NCBI GenBank assembly: GCA_036785325.1
Contig: JAXIVH010000015.1
Coordinates: 6,301,367 to 6,365,366, forward strand
DNA: 64,000 bases
Reading direction: 5' to 3'
Origin: Urophycis tenuis
Lineage: Eukaryota; Chordata; Actinopteri; Gadiformes; Phycidae
Positions within the stretch are counted from its first letter, which is position 1. Each line of letters opens with the position of its first letter. Positions 28,035 to 40,571 of the stretch are shown piece by piece. Below the pieces are notes generated by a model. The model was given only the letters and a program-made list of their open reading frames with translations, ran no database searches and was not told the origin of the DNA. The position numbers and the translations under genes are program-made.

Positions 28035-29613
28035 CTGTGGGACCACAAAGGACCGCAGCGCTGAGACCGTTGCTCTCTCACTCTCACCCTTTTAGATGTC
28101 TGTAGTTTTTTCCCTCCGCAAGGTGAACTTGCTGCTTTGCAATTGGTCAGACCGCGAGAAGATTCACTTTTTTGAAGTTGCGGGCGTGAAGGTGTGACTG
28201 CTCAGCTTCCACCCCGGCGTCATCCCTAAATCAGCCCAGTCTCGGCAGCAGCCCTGCCGTAATCTGTGGTAATCTCCCAGCCTCCCAGAGAGCAGATTGT
28301 GTCACTCACGGCACTCTGAGTAATGCGGTTTCACAGCAACAGGGTCCACTACGTGTGATTGCTGGGGGCCTGTGACCAATGAAAGACCTCATGGAGGCCA
28401 CCGCTCGGTCCCAGACACGCTGCTCGGTCCCATTCTGCATGTGATGATCTGGGATTAATCCGTTTACGTAAGAGAGGGCCGCCTGGTGCCAGAGGCTGTC
28501 CCATCGCGATGCTGATGACCTGCAGGGAACAGGAACCCTCCAAACTACTGAAACACAGCACAAAGGCTTTCAGATGAATGGCACTTTTATATACAATGCA
28601 TGTTTGCACTTCAATATTGATACAATGTTGTAGTGTTAATTCAACACAATTCATTTGTGTGAAATGTCCTTTTGATTTGAGTTAAATACTTATAAAAATA
28701 TACTGTGTTTTAGTTGTGTTATGCCAGTTTGTCTTTTTTAATGTAAAGGTATGAATTCATGCTGTTATTTCAAAATTTCTGGAGCAACAACAATCATCTG
28801 GATGGAAAGATGGGACTAATTTCAGAGTTGGGAAATGACCTTGAATGACCTCTGCTCAAAAGACCTGGTATCCTTCTTCCTGGGAAGGGTGTGGAGCACA
28901 ACAGGGGGACCCAAACAGGCAGTACTAACAGAGCATAGATGACATTAATCTAGAACTCATTCAAAGAAGAGAATAGCCGACCTAAAGGCTGGACATGCAC
29001 GGCGAACGTAGCAACTGTGCCAGAACAGCAACGGTCTCCTGTCATCCCTCTGCAGGGTTTCTGACTCTGAGTAAAAGTGTTAAGATGCCATGAAGAAGCA
29101 AGACGCAATAGTATTAAGCAGCAAGAGAAATGGGTGAGCAGGTGTTTCCGCCTTCTCATCCATTTCCTCAAATGGCCAATTTTGGTTCTGCATGTCTCTA
29201 CGTTCAGGCTGCATGTACTCTGAACACACAGCCGACATGCGAGACGAGCATGTGTGTCCCTGGCTGCTGAATAATGAAAGGCTGCTGCTGCTGCTGGCGC
29301 GAGCGACCAGGAAGGTGATCTACTGCGTCACGTATGCCGCGGAGACGCAGGGAGGGAGGGAGGGTGAGGGAGGGAGGGAGGGAGGGAGGGAGAGAGAATG
29401 AGGAGGAGAGAAGGGGTGAGCAGGATGGGTGCTCAGCACGCAGCCCACAGACTAGCGAGAGCCGCTGTACCCGACAGAAGGGAGAGAGAGGCAGATTGGG
29501 TCCCTAAGCCTCCATTCTACAACCAGACTAATGGAAGAGGAGTCAGCCCTGTCTGACTGACTTAGAAAAAAAAGCAAAGCAGTTGGAAATTAGAAAAACA
29601 AAGCAGAACAAAC
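28035..29613. other. Divergent region between cplx4 and emb
   Basis: Presumably holds the missing cplx4 first exon or its long first intron, and the embigin promoter and 5' UTR. A GGGA/GGGAG purine tract lies at 29347-29395, and a purine-rich leader follows to the emb ATG. No clear coding exon was recognised. Confidence 0.45.
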
Positions 29614-29746
29614 ATGCTAGTCTCCTGGATGAAGCTCTGCTGTCAGCTACTCCTGTTTTCCCTCTCCTGGGGGAACATTGATTCAAGTAAACCGCTATTT
29701 ATTTTTTTAGGAGAATGTGTGTGTGTGTGTGTGTGTGTGTGCGTGC

Positions 29747-29819
<73 letters not shown>

Positions 29820-29836
29820 TGTGTCTGTGTGTGTGC

Positions 29837-29877
<41 letters not shown>

Positions 29878-32800
29878 TAGTGAGCGAGCGGTGCAGTGCA
29901 TGGTCCTTCTCTGAATGACTGCTGCATTACGTGCGTGACCTTGTAAGGAGAGATGGGCTGGTGTCCACTGCGCTGCAGGGCACGTTCCGCTCTGTAGCAG
30001 GGGAGTTGCGTTGGCTGGCTGCTCTCTGTAGCGGAGTCAGGGACAGGGCGTTCTCTTGGTGGGACGCTGGGTTCATTTGGTCCCTCTGCCGATACCCTCT
30101 GCTGGCATTAGATGCACCGTTTCCAAATGAACGTTTGTTGACAGTGATCAAGACACACTGTGTCTGTACTGTGAACACACACTTACAATCCTTGCAAGTG
30201 ACATGGGGTCCTGTGTGCGTGCGTGCGTGTTTGGCAAATACAGCTATTGAAACGATTGTTAGAATGTTGAACTGAAGGATAGATTCACTGAGAAGATGTG
30301 TTTATTGTCTTAAACATACCAACATGTTAGGAAATGTGTTTTTTATTTTGCCTCCTGTTATTTTGTTTCCTGGGGAGCAGCGGGCCCTGGCTCGGGTCGG
30401 ACTGCCCCTGTGTCCGTGCCCCCACTCATCTCAGACACCCAGAGTGTGGTGTTTAAAGGTAACAGCTGTGTTGACCTGTCGTCACTCATGTCAGAAATGA
30501 GCCAGATGTCTTTTCTCCCACCTGCTATTCATGTCCTGCTCAGGGTGTACATGCTGGGTACACGTTTGGCTTGCTGTATCTGGCTGTCAACAACCAAACA
30601 GCTGATAATAGGCGTAGCCTCCCTTGATTGTCTGATTCTAGCTAGTCTGTCTGTGTTTGAAATAACAATACCTCCACACTTCTCAACACAGGTGCGAGCC
30701 AAGTCCAGAAAGTTGAAGTGTTGAAACCCACAAACTTGGCCCTGGAGTGTACCTGGACTGGGAACCAGAACAAACCACCAAACATCACTGGGTACTGGAG
30801 AAAGGATGGATCTGAGCTCACCAACAGCCGCCTCACGGTGCTGTTGGAGAACGAACAGTATAATCTCAAAAGGGCGTGAGTACTGAAATCGGTGCTGCGT
30901 ATTCACTATTGTACATTCACTATTCCTTTGGCGTCTGCTGCATGCGGTACAAGCCAGCCCATTGTTTTATCTGTGGCGGTCCGTCGTCTATTGTACAGCC
31001 AGATGTAGGCCATCCGTAAGCCTTTGAGAGCGACTACTAAAGAGCTCACCACCCTTTTGTCAGTTTAATTTTATGATGTTTTAATTGAAACTTAATCTGG
31101 CGAAAAAAATGGTTTGAATGGTGGGCCATACAATTCAATAATCAACATGGAAAGCAAAATATATATGATGTATCTAAACAAGTGATTTATATTGACATAT
31201 ATAAGTAATAAGTAATGATTGTTCTATCTTTCTGCTTCTTACAGGTTCAGCATTGCTGATGAAAAGAGCCTTGGCAATTACTCCTGTGTCTTCGACAATA
31301 AAGCAGAAGTAGACTTTATTTTGGCAGGTAAACATTCTATACAATGGTTATAAGGTCCCACTTATAACCATGATTGGATTACGCTGGTCCAATCATATGC
31401 CTGTAGTCAGTCTTGATCCTGACTGGTCAGATGTCAATGAAGAAAGCTCCGGTCTAGGGTACACTACCAAGAGGCCAGAGGTTTGAACATCCCCTATTGG
31501 TCCTCCAACACCTAAACCAGGTCTCCCATTCACGGATTGAATGAACCAGCCCTGTCTAGCTTCCTGAGGAACCAGCAGTGCTGGGAAGGTAGTCATGATG
31601 CTGGAGAGACACAAGAGAGACATTAAGAGAGACACAATGTACACAAGAGCAGGACGCCCTGTTTAACCCCCTAATACATACTGTGTACCTTAAACTATGC
31701 TCTGGTCTTCTGAGATATATTTGTGTAAACGGAGGCTTTATGTGCGTGCGTATTTGTATTCCAGCCCCGCGGATGGAGCAGGTCAGAGATAAGCCCATTG
31801 TGAGCTATGTGGGCGACTCCGTGGTGCTTGAGTGTAAGATGGAAGACCCCAAGCCCAAACCCAACACCTGGGTCTGGTACCGAGCCAACGAAACACAATT
31901 GGTGGGTTTGCTCCAGATTCTTATACTAGGTTATTCACGTTCAATTCCTGCTGTTAAATGCAACACACATAACACAAAGTATGCATGCGTGCGGTACAGT
32001 GTTCTTTTAGAACAACAGGGGGAATCAAAATCCTCATGCGGTGCCAATTTCAATGGTGCCTATAATATTGTTACCCGTCTGATGGAAAAGGTAGCACACC
32101 TGCCAGCCTTTGACCAAGACGAGTGAAACCGACACAACGTCTCGTGACAGTGAAGCGGGACACGCAAACGTTTACTGACATCAGAGATGTTCAGAAGTCA
32201 TCAGACGCACGTCCGAGTCTCGAGCAGCTGAGGCAGGAGTCCGCGCTCACATCTACATTACATTACATTTAGGGCATTTAGCAGCCGCTTTTATTCAAAG
32301 CGACTTACAAAGAGTACGTTTGTCATAAGAAGGTGGAACATTTCATTGCTGTTAATGCAGTAAGAAAGTCACCAGAACAAGTTTCAAGCATTTCAATTGC
32401 TAGATTAACCATTGCTAGTATACAACATCTCTGACTAAGTGCCAAGTTACAAGAACGATTAAAGTGCCAAGACGGACAACAAATAAGAGCATGAGGGTAG
32501 GGTTATGCAGGGTTCAGGTGAACTCTGAACAAGTGGGTCTTGAGTCTCTTATGGAAGATGGGGAGTGACTCTGCAGTCCTGACATTGGCAGGGAGCTTGT
32601 TCCATCACTGCGGTGCCATCTACTGACATCTACTGACGTGCATCTCTGATGAGCGAACATTGGTGCAGTGTGGGGGTGCGGTGGTCCGTCTGACTCCCCC
32701 ACCGCTCCATCGCCCCCCCTCAGGAGCTGATAGACACCGAGGCAGACCCCCGTCGCTACCAGGTCCAGAACCAGGAGGGCAAAACCACGCTGACAGTGCA

Positions 32801-33485
32801 GAACCTGACGGAGGCGGACACCGGGCCCTACCACTGTGGTGCCGTGTACGACATCAGCACCACCACGAGCCGCATGGAGCTGAGGGTCATCACCTTCATG
32901 GAGCCCTTGAAGCCCTTCCTGGTCATCGTGGTGGAGGTGATCCTCCTGGTCTCCATCATCCTGCTGTATGAGAGGGGCAAGGCCCGCGGTGCTCAACAAG
33001 TGGGTGGGTAAACACCCCCCCCCACACACACACACACACACACACATTTTATTGAATTATGTATTTTGTCTCCTCATATGGGCAATAATGTCATTAAAAA
33101 AAGTATTGTTGATAACGCATCAATGCCTGCTTTCTTCACAGATAATGCATTGAGTGATGACCAAAGTAATAAATTGTGAGTATTGTCAAATTCTATTTTT
33201 TGCTATTTAGTCATATGGTACACTTTTGTCCTAAGTGACTTACAGTGACTTCACGGTATGGCAGTTGACCCTTCTTACACAAGGCTGCCTACAGGTAGGT
33301 ACTACTTACAGGTCGGCAGCCTTTGAACCCTCGGGAGTAGCTGCCCCTCACCGCTGCATGATGAGTCTTTCTGGACCAAGCCATGTGTCTTGAGCTGCCG
33401 TGGTCTTCCCTCTACTCCGTTTAGGGCTCAGGATGAGAGCTGTAGCGTGGACACGGACTCCACCACGAGACAACGCAACATCTGA
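29614..33485 (+). CDS. emb: Embigin (8 exons)
   Basis: Ig-superfamily membrane glycoprotein that escorts monocarboxylate transporters (notably MCT2) to the plasma membrane and aids adhesion. Exons: 29614-29686, 30381-30458, 30692-30875, 31245-31327, 31765-31901, 32724-33003, 33142-33175, 33426-33485 (the last boundary may be off by one base), about 309 codons against 327 in human. A signal peptide (CCQLLLFSLSWGNI) is followed by two Ig domains, the first with CTWTGNQNKP and GNYSCVFD, the second with VVLECKMEDPKPKP and GPYHCGAVYD. The membrane segment PLKPFLVIVVEVILLVSIIL carries the conserved intramembrane Glu and is closer to embigin than to basigin. Potential N-glycosylation sites include NITG, NYSC, NETQ and NLTE. 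The cytoplasmic tail is short. AATAAA at about 33850 is the likely poly-A signal. Confidence 0.93.
29715..29877. repeat. GT-rich microsatellite
   Basis: Imperfect GT array, about 160 bp, beginning about 28 bp after the emb exon 1 donor. The Cys/Val and Thr/His frames it creates are artefacts. Confidence 0.93.
32243..32620 (-). repeat. Long inverted relative of the element at 4470-4788
   Basis: Reads CATTTAGGGCATTTAGCAGC then GCTTTTATTCAAAGCGACTT and continues with the same internal segments as 4470-4788 in reverse (TGCCAAGTTAC, GTTCAGGTGAACTCTGAAC). It lies in the emb intron before the exon with the membrane span. Confidence 0.78.
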
Positions 33486-34385
33486 CTGCAGAAGATTCAT
33501 GAGCTAATCTGATTCCGTTTACCCAAGAAGTGTCTCTGTGAGTCAATTGTAACATCAAACAAAACAGCAATATATGCACTAATGACCAAAGTAAGACAGA
33601 TCTTTGGTTTTGGTTTTCCTTTAACTGAAAATATGTTATCTCTGGAACTCAATATCTCTGGAGTGTTATCAGTTTTGGCTGCTAATCATATAACATTGAT
33701 TGTTAAACACCTATGTACAGTGCCTTATACTGTCCAGAAGTTACCAGCTAGATTCAGCTCTGATCATGATAGTAGTGTTACATGTTTTGCCTATAGCTCT
33801 AATAACATGTATATTAAAACTTTAATCAACTTTCCGGATCAAACGTCCAAATAAAAAGTACAAAAGTGTTGATTCTGATTAAAATTATTTGTTGCAAAAC
33901 TCAATGTGCCCTCTAGTGGAGAAAGGCTTAGTTTCATGACACCATGAACGATGCTGAGTTACTGTGAATGTAAAAACATACTTCACAGATCTTCACCATC
34001 CCATTTACCCTGACACTGTACTTGTCTACAGGACTACACTCCTTCCTCAAAAGCAACTACCAGATCAATATTGTGGTGTAATGGATTACAGTAAAACACA
34101 CAAAACGACTATTTCAAAAGCATGAATTTATCGAGGCATGAACACAATATGCACAATATTTTCAAGGATAAATATACAGGGCTGTATGTGGTCACCTCAC
34201 CTCATTCCACATCCCTCCCTTCTCTAACCACCTTTTTTTAATCAAGTCTTGGAGGTTATTAACACCCAATACCATTCCAGCTGAAATGTCTTCAACATAA
34301 TCCATGTCTTCTTCAGCATCTAGAGCAGGAGGTGACTCAAACAGGATCAGGGGGGGCCTGCCCATTTTGCAGGGAGAGGAGCCGT
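33486..34385. other. Convergent intergenic region: emb and mrps30 3' ends
   Basis: AT-rich, holds the emb poly-A signal at about 33850. A stretch at 34192-34385 is open on the minus strand but lies beyond the mrps30 stop. Nothing else recognised. Confidence 0.55.
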
Positions 34386-36305
34386 TCAGGTGTCCAGGGG
34401 CCGGTTCATGAAGAACTGGACCAACAGCCGCAGAACGCCGTCGTCCAAGCCCACCACGCGGTCGTCTTCGATGCCCTCGAACAGACGCAGGCTCTCCGTG
34501 CCCCACAGCAGGTTCCTCCTGGGGTTGTCCACGTCCGTGTCGGTGGAAAGTGCCAGCGTGTTGAGCTGATAGCAGAAGAAGGAGAAGAACTGTCCGTCCG
34601 TGATCACGGCCTGGGACACGAAGGGCCTCGTCACGTCCTCCCCGGCCCAGAAGCCTGTAAGCACAGCAGAGGCTCAGCTCGGCTACCAATAGAGATCCTT
34701 CATAATAACAAGAGCGCAGAGGAAGGAACCGCGGTCTCACCCTGGTACATGGCCTGCGCTCCGGTCCAGCAGAAGAGGCTGCTGAGGCCGTGGGCCCTGA
34801 GGAGCAACTCCACCTGGTCCGCCTGGTTGTGTTTCGTCAGCCGGTCCCTGTGGTAGCGGTCCTGGACCACATGGAACTGGGTGTGTCCGTAGCTGGCCGG
34901 GTCAGGCAGCTTGGCGCCTGGGACACAGAGACTAGGTTGGTTCCCACTGTAACTGATGTTTCCGTTTCTTTGTTCAAATAGGCATACACAACAGCAAACA
35001 TCTACAATTCTAAGTGAATGGTTTTATTGTCGCTTTGGAGAAAAGCATCTGCTGATCATGCAACATCAACATACAAACATCAGCAACATACAAACATGTT
35101 TAAAAGGGCATCCGTGTGAACCACTTGGTTAAGAAACACGCTTGGTGTGTAATATGAGTTTACCTGTGAAGATGTGGTTGACATACTGTCTCTTGAACAA
35201 AGGCATCATATCTGGGGATATTTTGATGTCTGGGACTTCCAACCCATACGAGGACTCCATTGGTACAAACTAGAAGACAGAAAAAAATCAGCCCATTGTG
35301 ACTGCCATTCAACATGGTGTTATAGTTTCAAACGAGTGGTAGTTTGTTGTGGCTGAACATGTGAATACCTGTGGCAGTTGTTTGGGTATCCTAATTTGAC
35401 TGTGTGGTTTGTCATCGATCTGGAACCTGATTGGCTCGATTCTGCCCTTCCGGTGGCCATGAGGAACAGTCCTCTGACCTCTCATCCAATAAAAATTTAC
35501 CTCAGGTTTTAGATCTAGAAAGATGAATTGCAAACAGTGAGTTAATCTGGAGGCGGCTGTTGACAACTAGTAGAATAGGCATTCTTACAATGGGCACAGC
35601 ATTGTGTGAACAGAGTTTGTCAACAAGTGTCGTTATAAATTACAACCTCCAGCAGCCTAAACACAACAGACACGAGGTGACGTGCAGGCCTGGTTATCCC
35701 TTACCTTTACTCGCCCAGAGCAGAAGCGGGTTGTGTTTGGCCAGAGAGTTGGTGAGCACTGCGACCAGGTTCCTCATGAATGGCTCAACGGTGTGCTCCT
35801 GCCGCTTGTACAAGAAGGGCGCTCGTTTCTTCATGTACCACTGCTCTTGGAGAATCGCATGGCTCACCAAGGAGCGGATGTCACCGAGCGTCTCGTCCCC
35901 GATGCCGAGCAGCGCCGTCTGGGCGGCGGGGGGCGAATCCTCCGGAGTCCGGCCGACCACGGAGTACTGGTCGGGCAGGCCCGGGATGTAGGCGGTCTTG
36001 GTGAAGTATTGGTACCATTTGTCTGCATTGCGGGCCAACGTCTGGGGAAACACCATGTACTTCTTCCGCTGTGTTGCAGTCAACAGCTTGATCTTGTCTT
36101 CCACGTTAGCGGCGCGGACGTTCTTCAAGTGCAACTCATACCGGTACTTCTTGGAGGATTTGCTCTTAGCGGTCAGTGACGGGATGATTGCCGGGTATGC
36201 TGGTTGCCGCACGGTCGCCTCAGTGTGAAGGGTCCTCTTGATCCTCCAGAAATGTACATTTCGATGGAGTAAAGACTGCAAGGACAAGGGTGTGCGAGCC
36301 GCCAT
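34386..36305 (-). CDS. mrps30: Mitochondrial ribosomal protein S30 / mL65 (5 exons)
   Basis: Mitoribosomal protein (also called PDCD9; mapped to the large subunit as mL65), needed for translation inside mitochondria. Exons in transcript order: 36305-35705, 35514-35369, 35269-35164, 34917-34741, 34654-34386, giving 432 codons (human 439). The first 30 or so residues (MAARTPLSLQSLLHR...) are basic and hydroxylated, a fitting mitochondrial import signal. Recognised family segments include PAIIPSLTAKSKSSKK, FPQTLARNADKWYQYFTKTA, YIPGLPDQY and, near the end, DTDVDNPRRNLLWGTESLRL. The start codon sits 491 bp from the hint2 start codon in divergent orientation. Confidence 0.94.
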
Positions 36306-36796
36306 GTTTCCACCCGGAAACTCCGCCCCTCGTTCTTCTTCTTCTCCAACTCGTGTGTTGTCAGGTCGCTAATCCGCCACAACACCGCCCTCTGCCACAG
36401 GGAGGTCTTGCATTACTGTGACACTACTGTAACCGAGCGTTACTTATGAATATCGCATATACTCACTATATTACAAAATAACAACACGGAGGTTCAGTGG
36501 TCCGGCTCCAGAACGGCAAACTTTTATTTCTTATTTTTAACACACACTTTATTTCCAGATAACACCTCTAGCTTACAACATTAACAAATAATTAAAATAT
36601 CTGACGTAACATGATTTCAGTATTTCATCGAAGAACACACACGTTCACCAGTGCCTGTGGTGTATTTACACATAGATATATGAATTAATTAGTTTATTAT
36701 TGTTTGCGACAGTTGTTGGTTTGCAGCTTTGTGTTCACTTTCCGGTATCCGGAAGAGTCTCCTGTGGGGTCCATAGGGACATTCTGCGTGACAGCC
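36306..36796. promoter_or_regulatory. Probable shared promoter region of mrps30 and hint2
   Basis: The two start codons point away from each other across 491 bp. The mrps30 side is GC-rich to about 36400; the middle (36460-36700) is AT-rich, including TTTATTTC and ACATTAACAAATAATTA-like sequence. No TATA box at a convincing place and no named factor site was identified; the role is inferred from arrangement. Confidence 0.45.
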
Positions 36797-39080
36797 ATGG
36801 CCACTCGGCGATTGTTAGGGACGCGTTTCTTCAGGAGCCCAACTTTCCCTCGCTGCCCATCACTGTCTGCCTTCCGACCAAAGGTAGCCACGTCTAATCT
36901 GAGATGTGTTGTTCTCATCCTCATACACGTGTTGATCTCTCAGCCCACTGAGGCAGGGTCTCACGGCGAAGGCAGCAGTCCTGGTGGCTCTGGGGTTGAT
37001 CAGGTTGAGATCAAGTTGAGATCAAGGCCTGGGGTTACTTTGCGTTAACGCGTTTCTTCATGCACAGTGGTTGTCATCGTTTCATTATGCATACTATTGT
37101 GGTGATGACACTCACTCTGTCTCACAGAGTGGATTGTGTGCCAGAAGTGACGAGGTGCGCCTGGCAGAGGAGGCCAGCAAGAGATACGGATCCCCGGCTC
37201 CAACCATATTTTCCAAAGTTATTGACAAAAGCATCCCTGCAGACATTATCTACGAAGACGAGAAGGTAGAAGCATAAAACGCGTCACAGACATGCACCAG
37301 CGTGTTGTTATCAATGTTACTCTGTGTTCCACGTGGATGAAGTTCAACACATGCATTCAACATGTATGGCATGACATCCCTGTCAACATGTAATCATTAG
37401 GGGTCACACCAATGGCATATATCAACAATTGATTTCCGACTATTTAGAAATCAAGACCACATACACTTAATATAATTTGAATAAGTAGATATTCTAATTA
37501 AAGCTGTCTTACTTTCATTTCTCACTTGTCAAAATGTAAATTGAACAACCAATGAACAACCAATTTCTTACTAGTGAAATCTATTCAATAGTGAATTCAA
37601 ACTCAATTATAGATTTCTATTATTAAGTTTGACATGTTATTAATTTGATACAACTGTAATGTAATTTAGATTTTGGTGGAAATGTCAATATCAACAATTC
37701 AATTAGAGTGGCAATGTTTGTTGTAGATAACAAACATTTTGCTTACATTAGATATTATCGATGGAATTCCACATATCTAAAATTAAAACGTTACTAGTCA
37801 CAATTACATTAGGTCATCTTGGAATTGTAACAAGGATAAATGTTATTTCAGAACTCTAAAATTGCTGAATGTATTTGAACCAAACTGTGTTGTTGATATC
37901 AAAATAGGAATGTCCACTAGTAAAGGTATTGTCATAGGCATCGTCAATGAGGTATGTCCATATCAACATAAATATGGCTACTATGTCAGAATGCATCATG
38001 GGATGGTTTGTTTACAATTCCCTGCCATTTTTGGAGGACTGTATTTTACAGTTGTAGAACTGTAACATACAGTAGCTTAGACTTATGAAAACCCTGTTTT
38101 GCCACATCTTAGTTTTCACAAAGCCCCATTTGTTGGATATTTGTGAGGTAGACATTTCCTATTCAAAGAATGGCATTTGTGGGACTTGAATATTACACCC
38201 ACATACCCAAAATGGTTTGGTGATATGTTGGATTTAAGAAATGCGATTTTTGATTTCTGAAATGGGAAATTATAATACAATTCCATTAGTGCAATTCATT
38301 TGTAGATATCAGCAATTTTTCATTCTGACAAGTGAAAAGGGAATTACTTATATCTATAATTGAATCAAAGATATCTGTAAATCGGGTTTGACGTGTCGAA
38401 ACGTAATTTGTACTTGTGAAAATATTTTTGTAACACGTCAAAATGGTTTTACACACACATCTTCAATTAACATTTCCACACAAATCGTCATTTCCGCTGG
38501 CGAAACCCCCCCCCCCCTGACATTTCTACGGGCCAGCCCTACTGATGACACACTAAAGGGCCCCTCAATGGCCGCTGTCTTGTCTCTCCCGGTGCCCAGT
38601 GTCTGGCCTTCAGGGATATCACCCCCCAGGCGCCGGTCCACTTCCTGGTGATTCCGCGGGTCCTCATTCCCAGGATCAGTGCGGCCCAGGACGACGATGC
38701 CGAGGTACGGCGGCGGAAGAGTGCGGCGCGAGTGAATAACAAGTTCAAATGCGTGATGACGCACCAATGGCTCACGGTTTTTCCCTTTTCAAATCATAAG
38801 CTCCTGGGACACCTGTTGGTCGTTGCCAAAAACGTGGCAAAGAAGGAAGGTTTGGCCGAAGGCTACCGAGTAGGTGAGCTGTCCCACCGGAGAGCGGTGA
38901 ACCAGAGTGTAGATGTGAGTAATGGACGGCACATGACGTGCGCTCCTCTCAATGTCTGTGTTTGTGCTTCTTCTGATGTCGTCTGCAGTGATCAATGACG
39001 GAATGCACGGAGCCCAGTCCGTGTACCATCTCCACATCCACGTCCTGGGAGGGAGACAGATGACCTGGCCTCCAGGATAG
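36797..39080 (+). CDS. hint2: Histidine triad nucleotide-binding protein 2 (5 exons)
   Basis: Mitochondrial HIT-family phosphoramidase that hydrolyses AMP-linked phosphoramidates (and acyl-adenylates) through a catalytic histidine. Exons: 36797-36883, 37128-37265, 38600-38704, 38801-38873, 38989-39080, giving 164 codons (human 163). The first exon encodes a basic leader (MATRRLLGTRFFRS) suited to mitochondrial import, which separates it from cytosolic HINT1. Family blocks are APTIFSKVIDKSIPADIIYE, APVHFLVIPR and, at the end, the triad HLHIHVLGGRQ followed by TWPPG. The third exon is preceded by a C run. Poly-A signal AATAAA at 39296-39301. Confidence 0.95.
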
Positions 39081-39087
39081 CGTGTGC

Positions 39088-39088
39088 T

Positions 39089-39153
<65 letters not shown>

Positions 39154-39158
39154 GCGTG
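39088..39158. repeat. (GT)n microsatellite
   Basis: Starts about eight bases after the hint2 stop codon, so it is transcribed in the 3' UTR. It passes into GTGC repeats. Confidence 0.92.
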
Positions 39159-40313
39159 TGTGCGTGCGTGCGTGCGTTTGTGTGTAAATAGCAGACAAGC
39201 CCTTTTCACACACACAGCCACAGTTATCACTTGGAATAAATCAAGGTCTGATTATATAAATGTAAATATTTCCAAGTATGCATATGATTCATCCAAATAA
39301 AGATTGACCACAATCCGAGTAGGGTGTTTGCGTTCCTAATTGCTGCCATACAAACTCTTTGTGGGATGAAAAGACTATAAATCGAGCCGGTCAGAACGGG
39401 AACATGGCTGTTTTGCAATTTCCCTCAGGGAAATAAAAGTCATTAAATTATTTCTGTCTGTCTGTTTTGCCTGTAGTTTGATTCGAATTTATCGTTGCTC
39501 CCTAATCTCAGTGTGTGTAATGAAACACCAATCTGACAATACTGCTCTGTAAAAATGAAAGAAGATATATCTCAAAACTCATTCCGAAACTACGTCTCAA
39601 TGTGTGATAATACTGCAGATAAAACCAATGAAGGGCTGCACGCAGACACACAGATACTATTTATGTTCTATTATTAATGGTATGATGAAAGTAAGCTTCT
39701 TGTCATGTTTCATAGTGACTAATCCGAAATGTCTTTGTTCTGCCGTTTGAAGTCATAGTGGTGTCATTTCATTATATCTGCAACCCTTTACAGACGAACA
39801 TGGTTACTATAGCAGTCACAACCAGCCTGCGTGCTGTGACTGGGTGGTGTGATTGACTGACCTTGGAGCCGTGGCCTGGGTTACTATGTGCCACTTGATA
39901 CTCTCAACTTTACCCTACATTTACAAAGAAAACTGCTCTGCCTCCTCAGCTGAACCATTTGCAAAGGGCTGTAGGTCACCTACAACACGACAGACAAACT
40001 AAGTGGTTCAATAAAAGATAAAAATATAAAAAAAATAAAAATAAAAATAAAAATATCAAACTAAATATATACTAATACTATACTAAATATATATATAACT
40101 AAATATATCAAAATTAAAAACAACATAGTACTGTAAATATCTGAAGAATGGGGAATGTCTATGGTTGCACAGTTTTAGTTGAATCTCAACTAAAAAAACG
40201 ACTGAGGCTCATGATTCATCACAAATCAGTAATCAGTCTTCACCACTATCTTCACCTCTCTGGTGTGACGTTGTACTGGGACTTCACATTAAGTAACTGA
40301 TTACGGTTAGCTT

Positions 40314-40571
40314 TCACATGTTCCTGTAGAAGTCCTTAATGTCCTTAAAATGGTCATGGAGATTTTTCCATTCCTGACAACAAATAAACCGACATCCACA
40401 AGACCACATATATTTCATGAAACAATCGGAATGCCGCATTACTTCACTGCACTTCTGAGCCATGGCTTCAATCCAGGTGCCCCTTACATGAGCTGTTGGT
40501 TTCTCAAAGTCTGTGACCTTTGGTATTGCATCTATTAACTGCTGGTCAGCCTCAGGGAACACGTGTTCCAC
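40314..40571 (-). CDS. Unidentified open frame, 85 codons
   Basis: An open frame in an otherwise gene-free stretch. It contains several Trp, Cys and His residues (SCGCRFICCQEWKNLHDHF near its C-terminal part) and normal amino-acid mix rather than simple-repeat coding. No family was recognised, no start context, splice partner or promoter was seen, and it could be chance or a decayed transposon exon. Confidence 0.15.
   Translation of the reverse strand: MEHVFPEADQQLIDAIPKVTDFEKPTAHVRGTWIEAMAQKCSEVMRHSDCFMKYMWSCGCRFICCQEWKNLHDHFKDIKDFYRNM

Noticed and set aside
34332..34856. 174-codon plus-strand open frame over mrps30
   Set aside because: Crosses two mrps30 exons and the intron between them; shadow of the real minus-strand gene.
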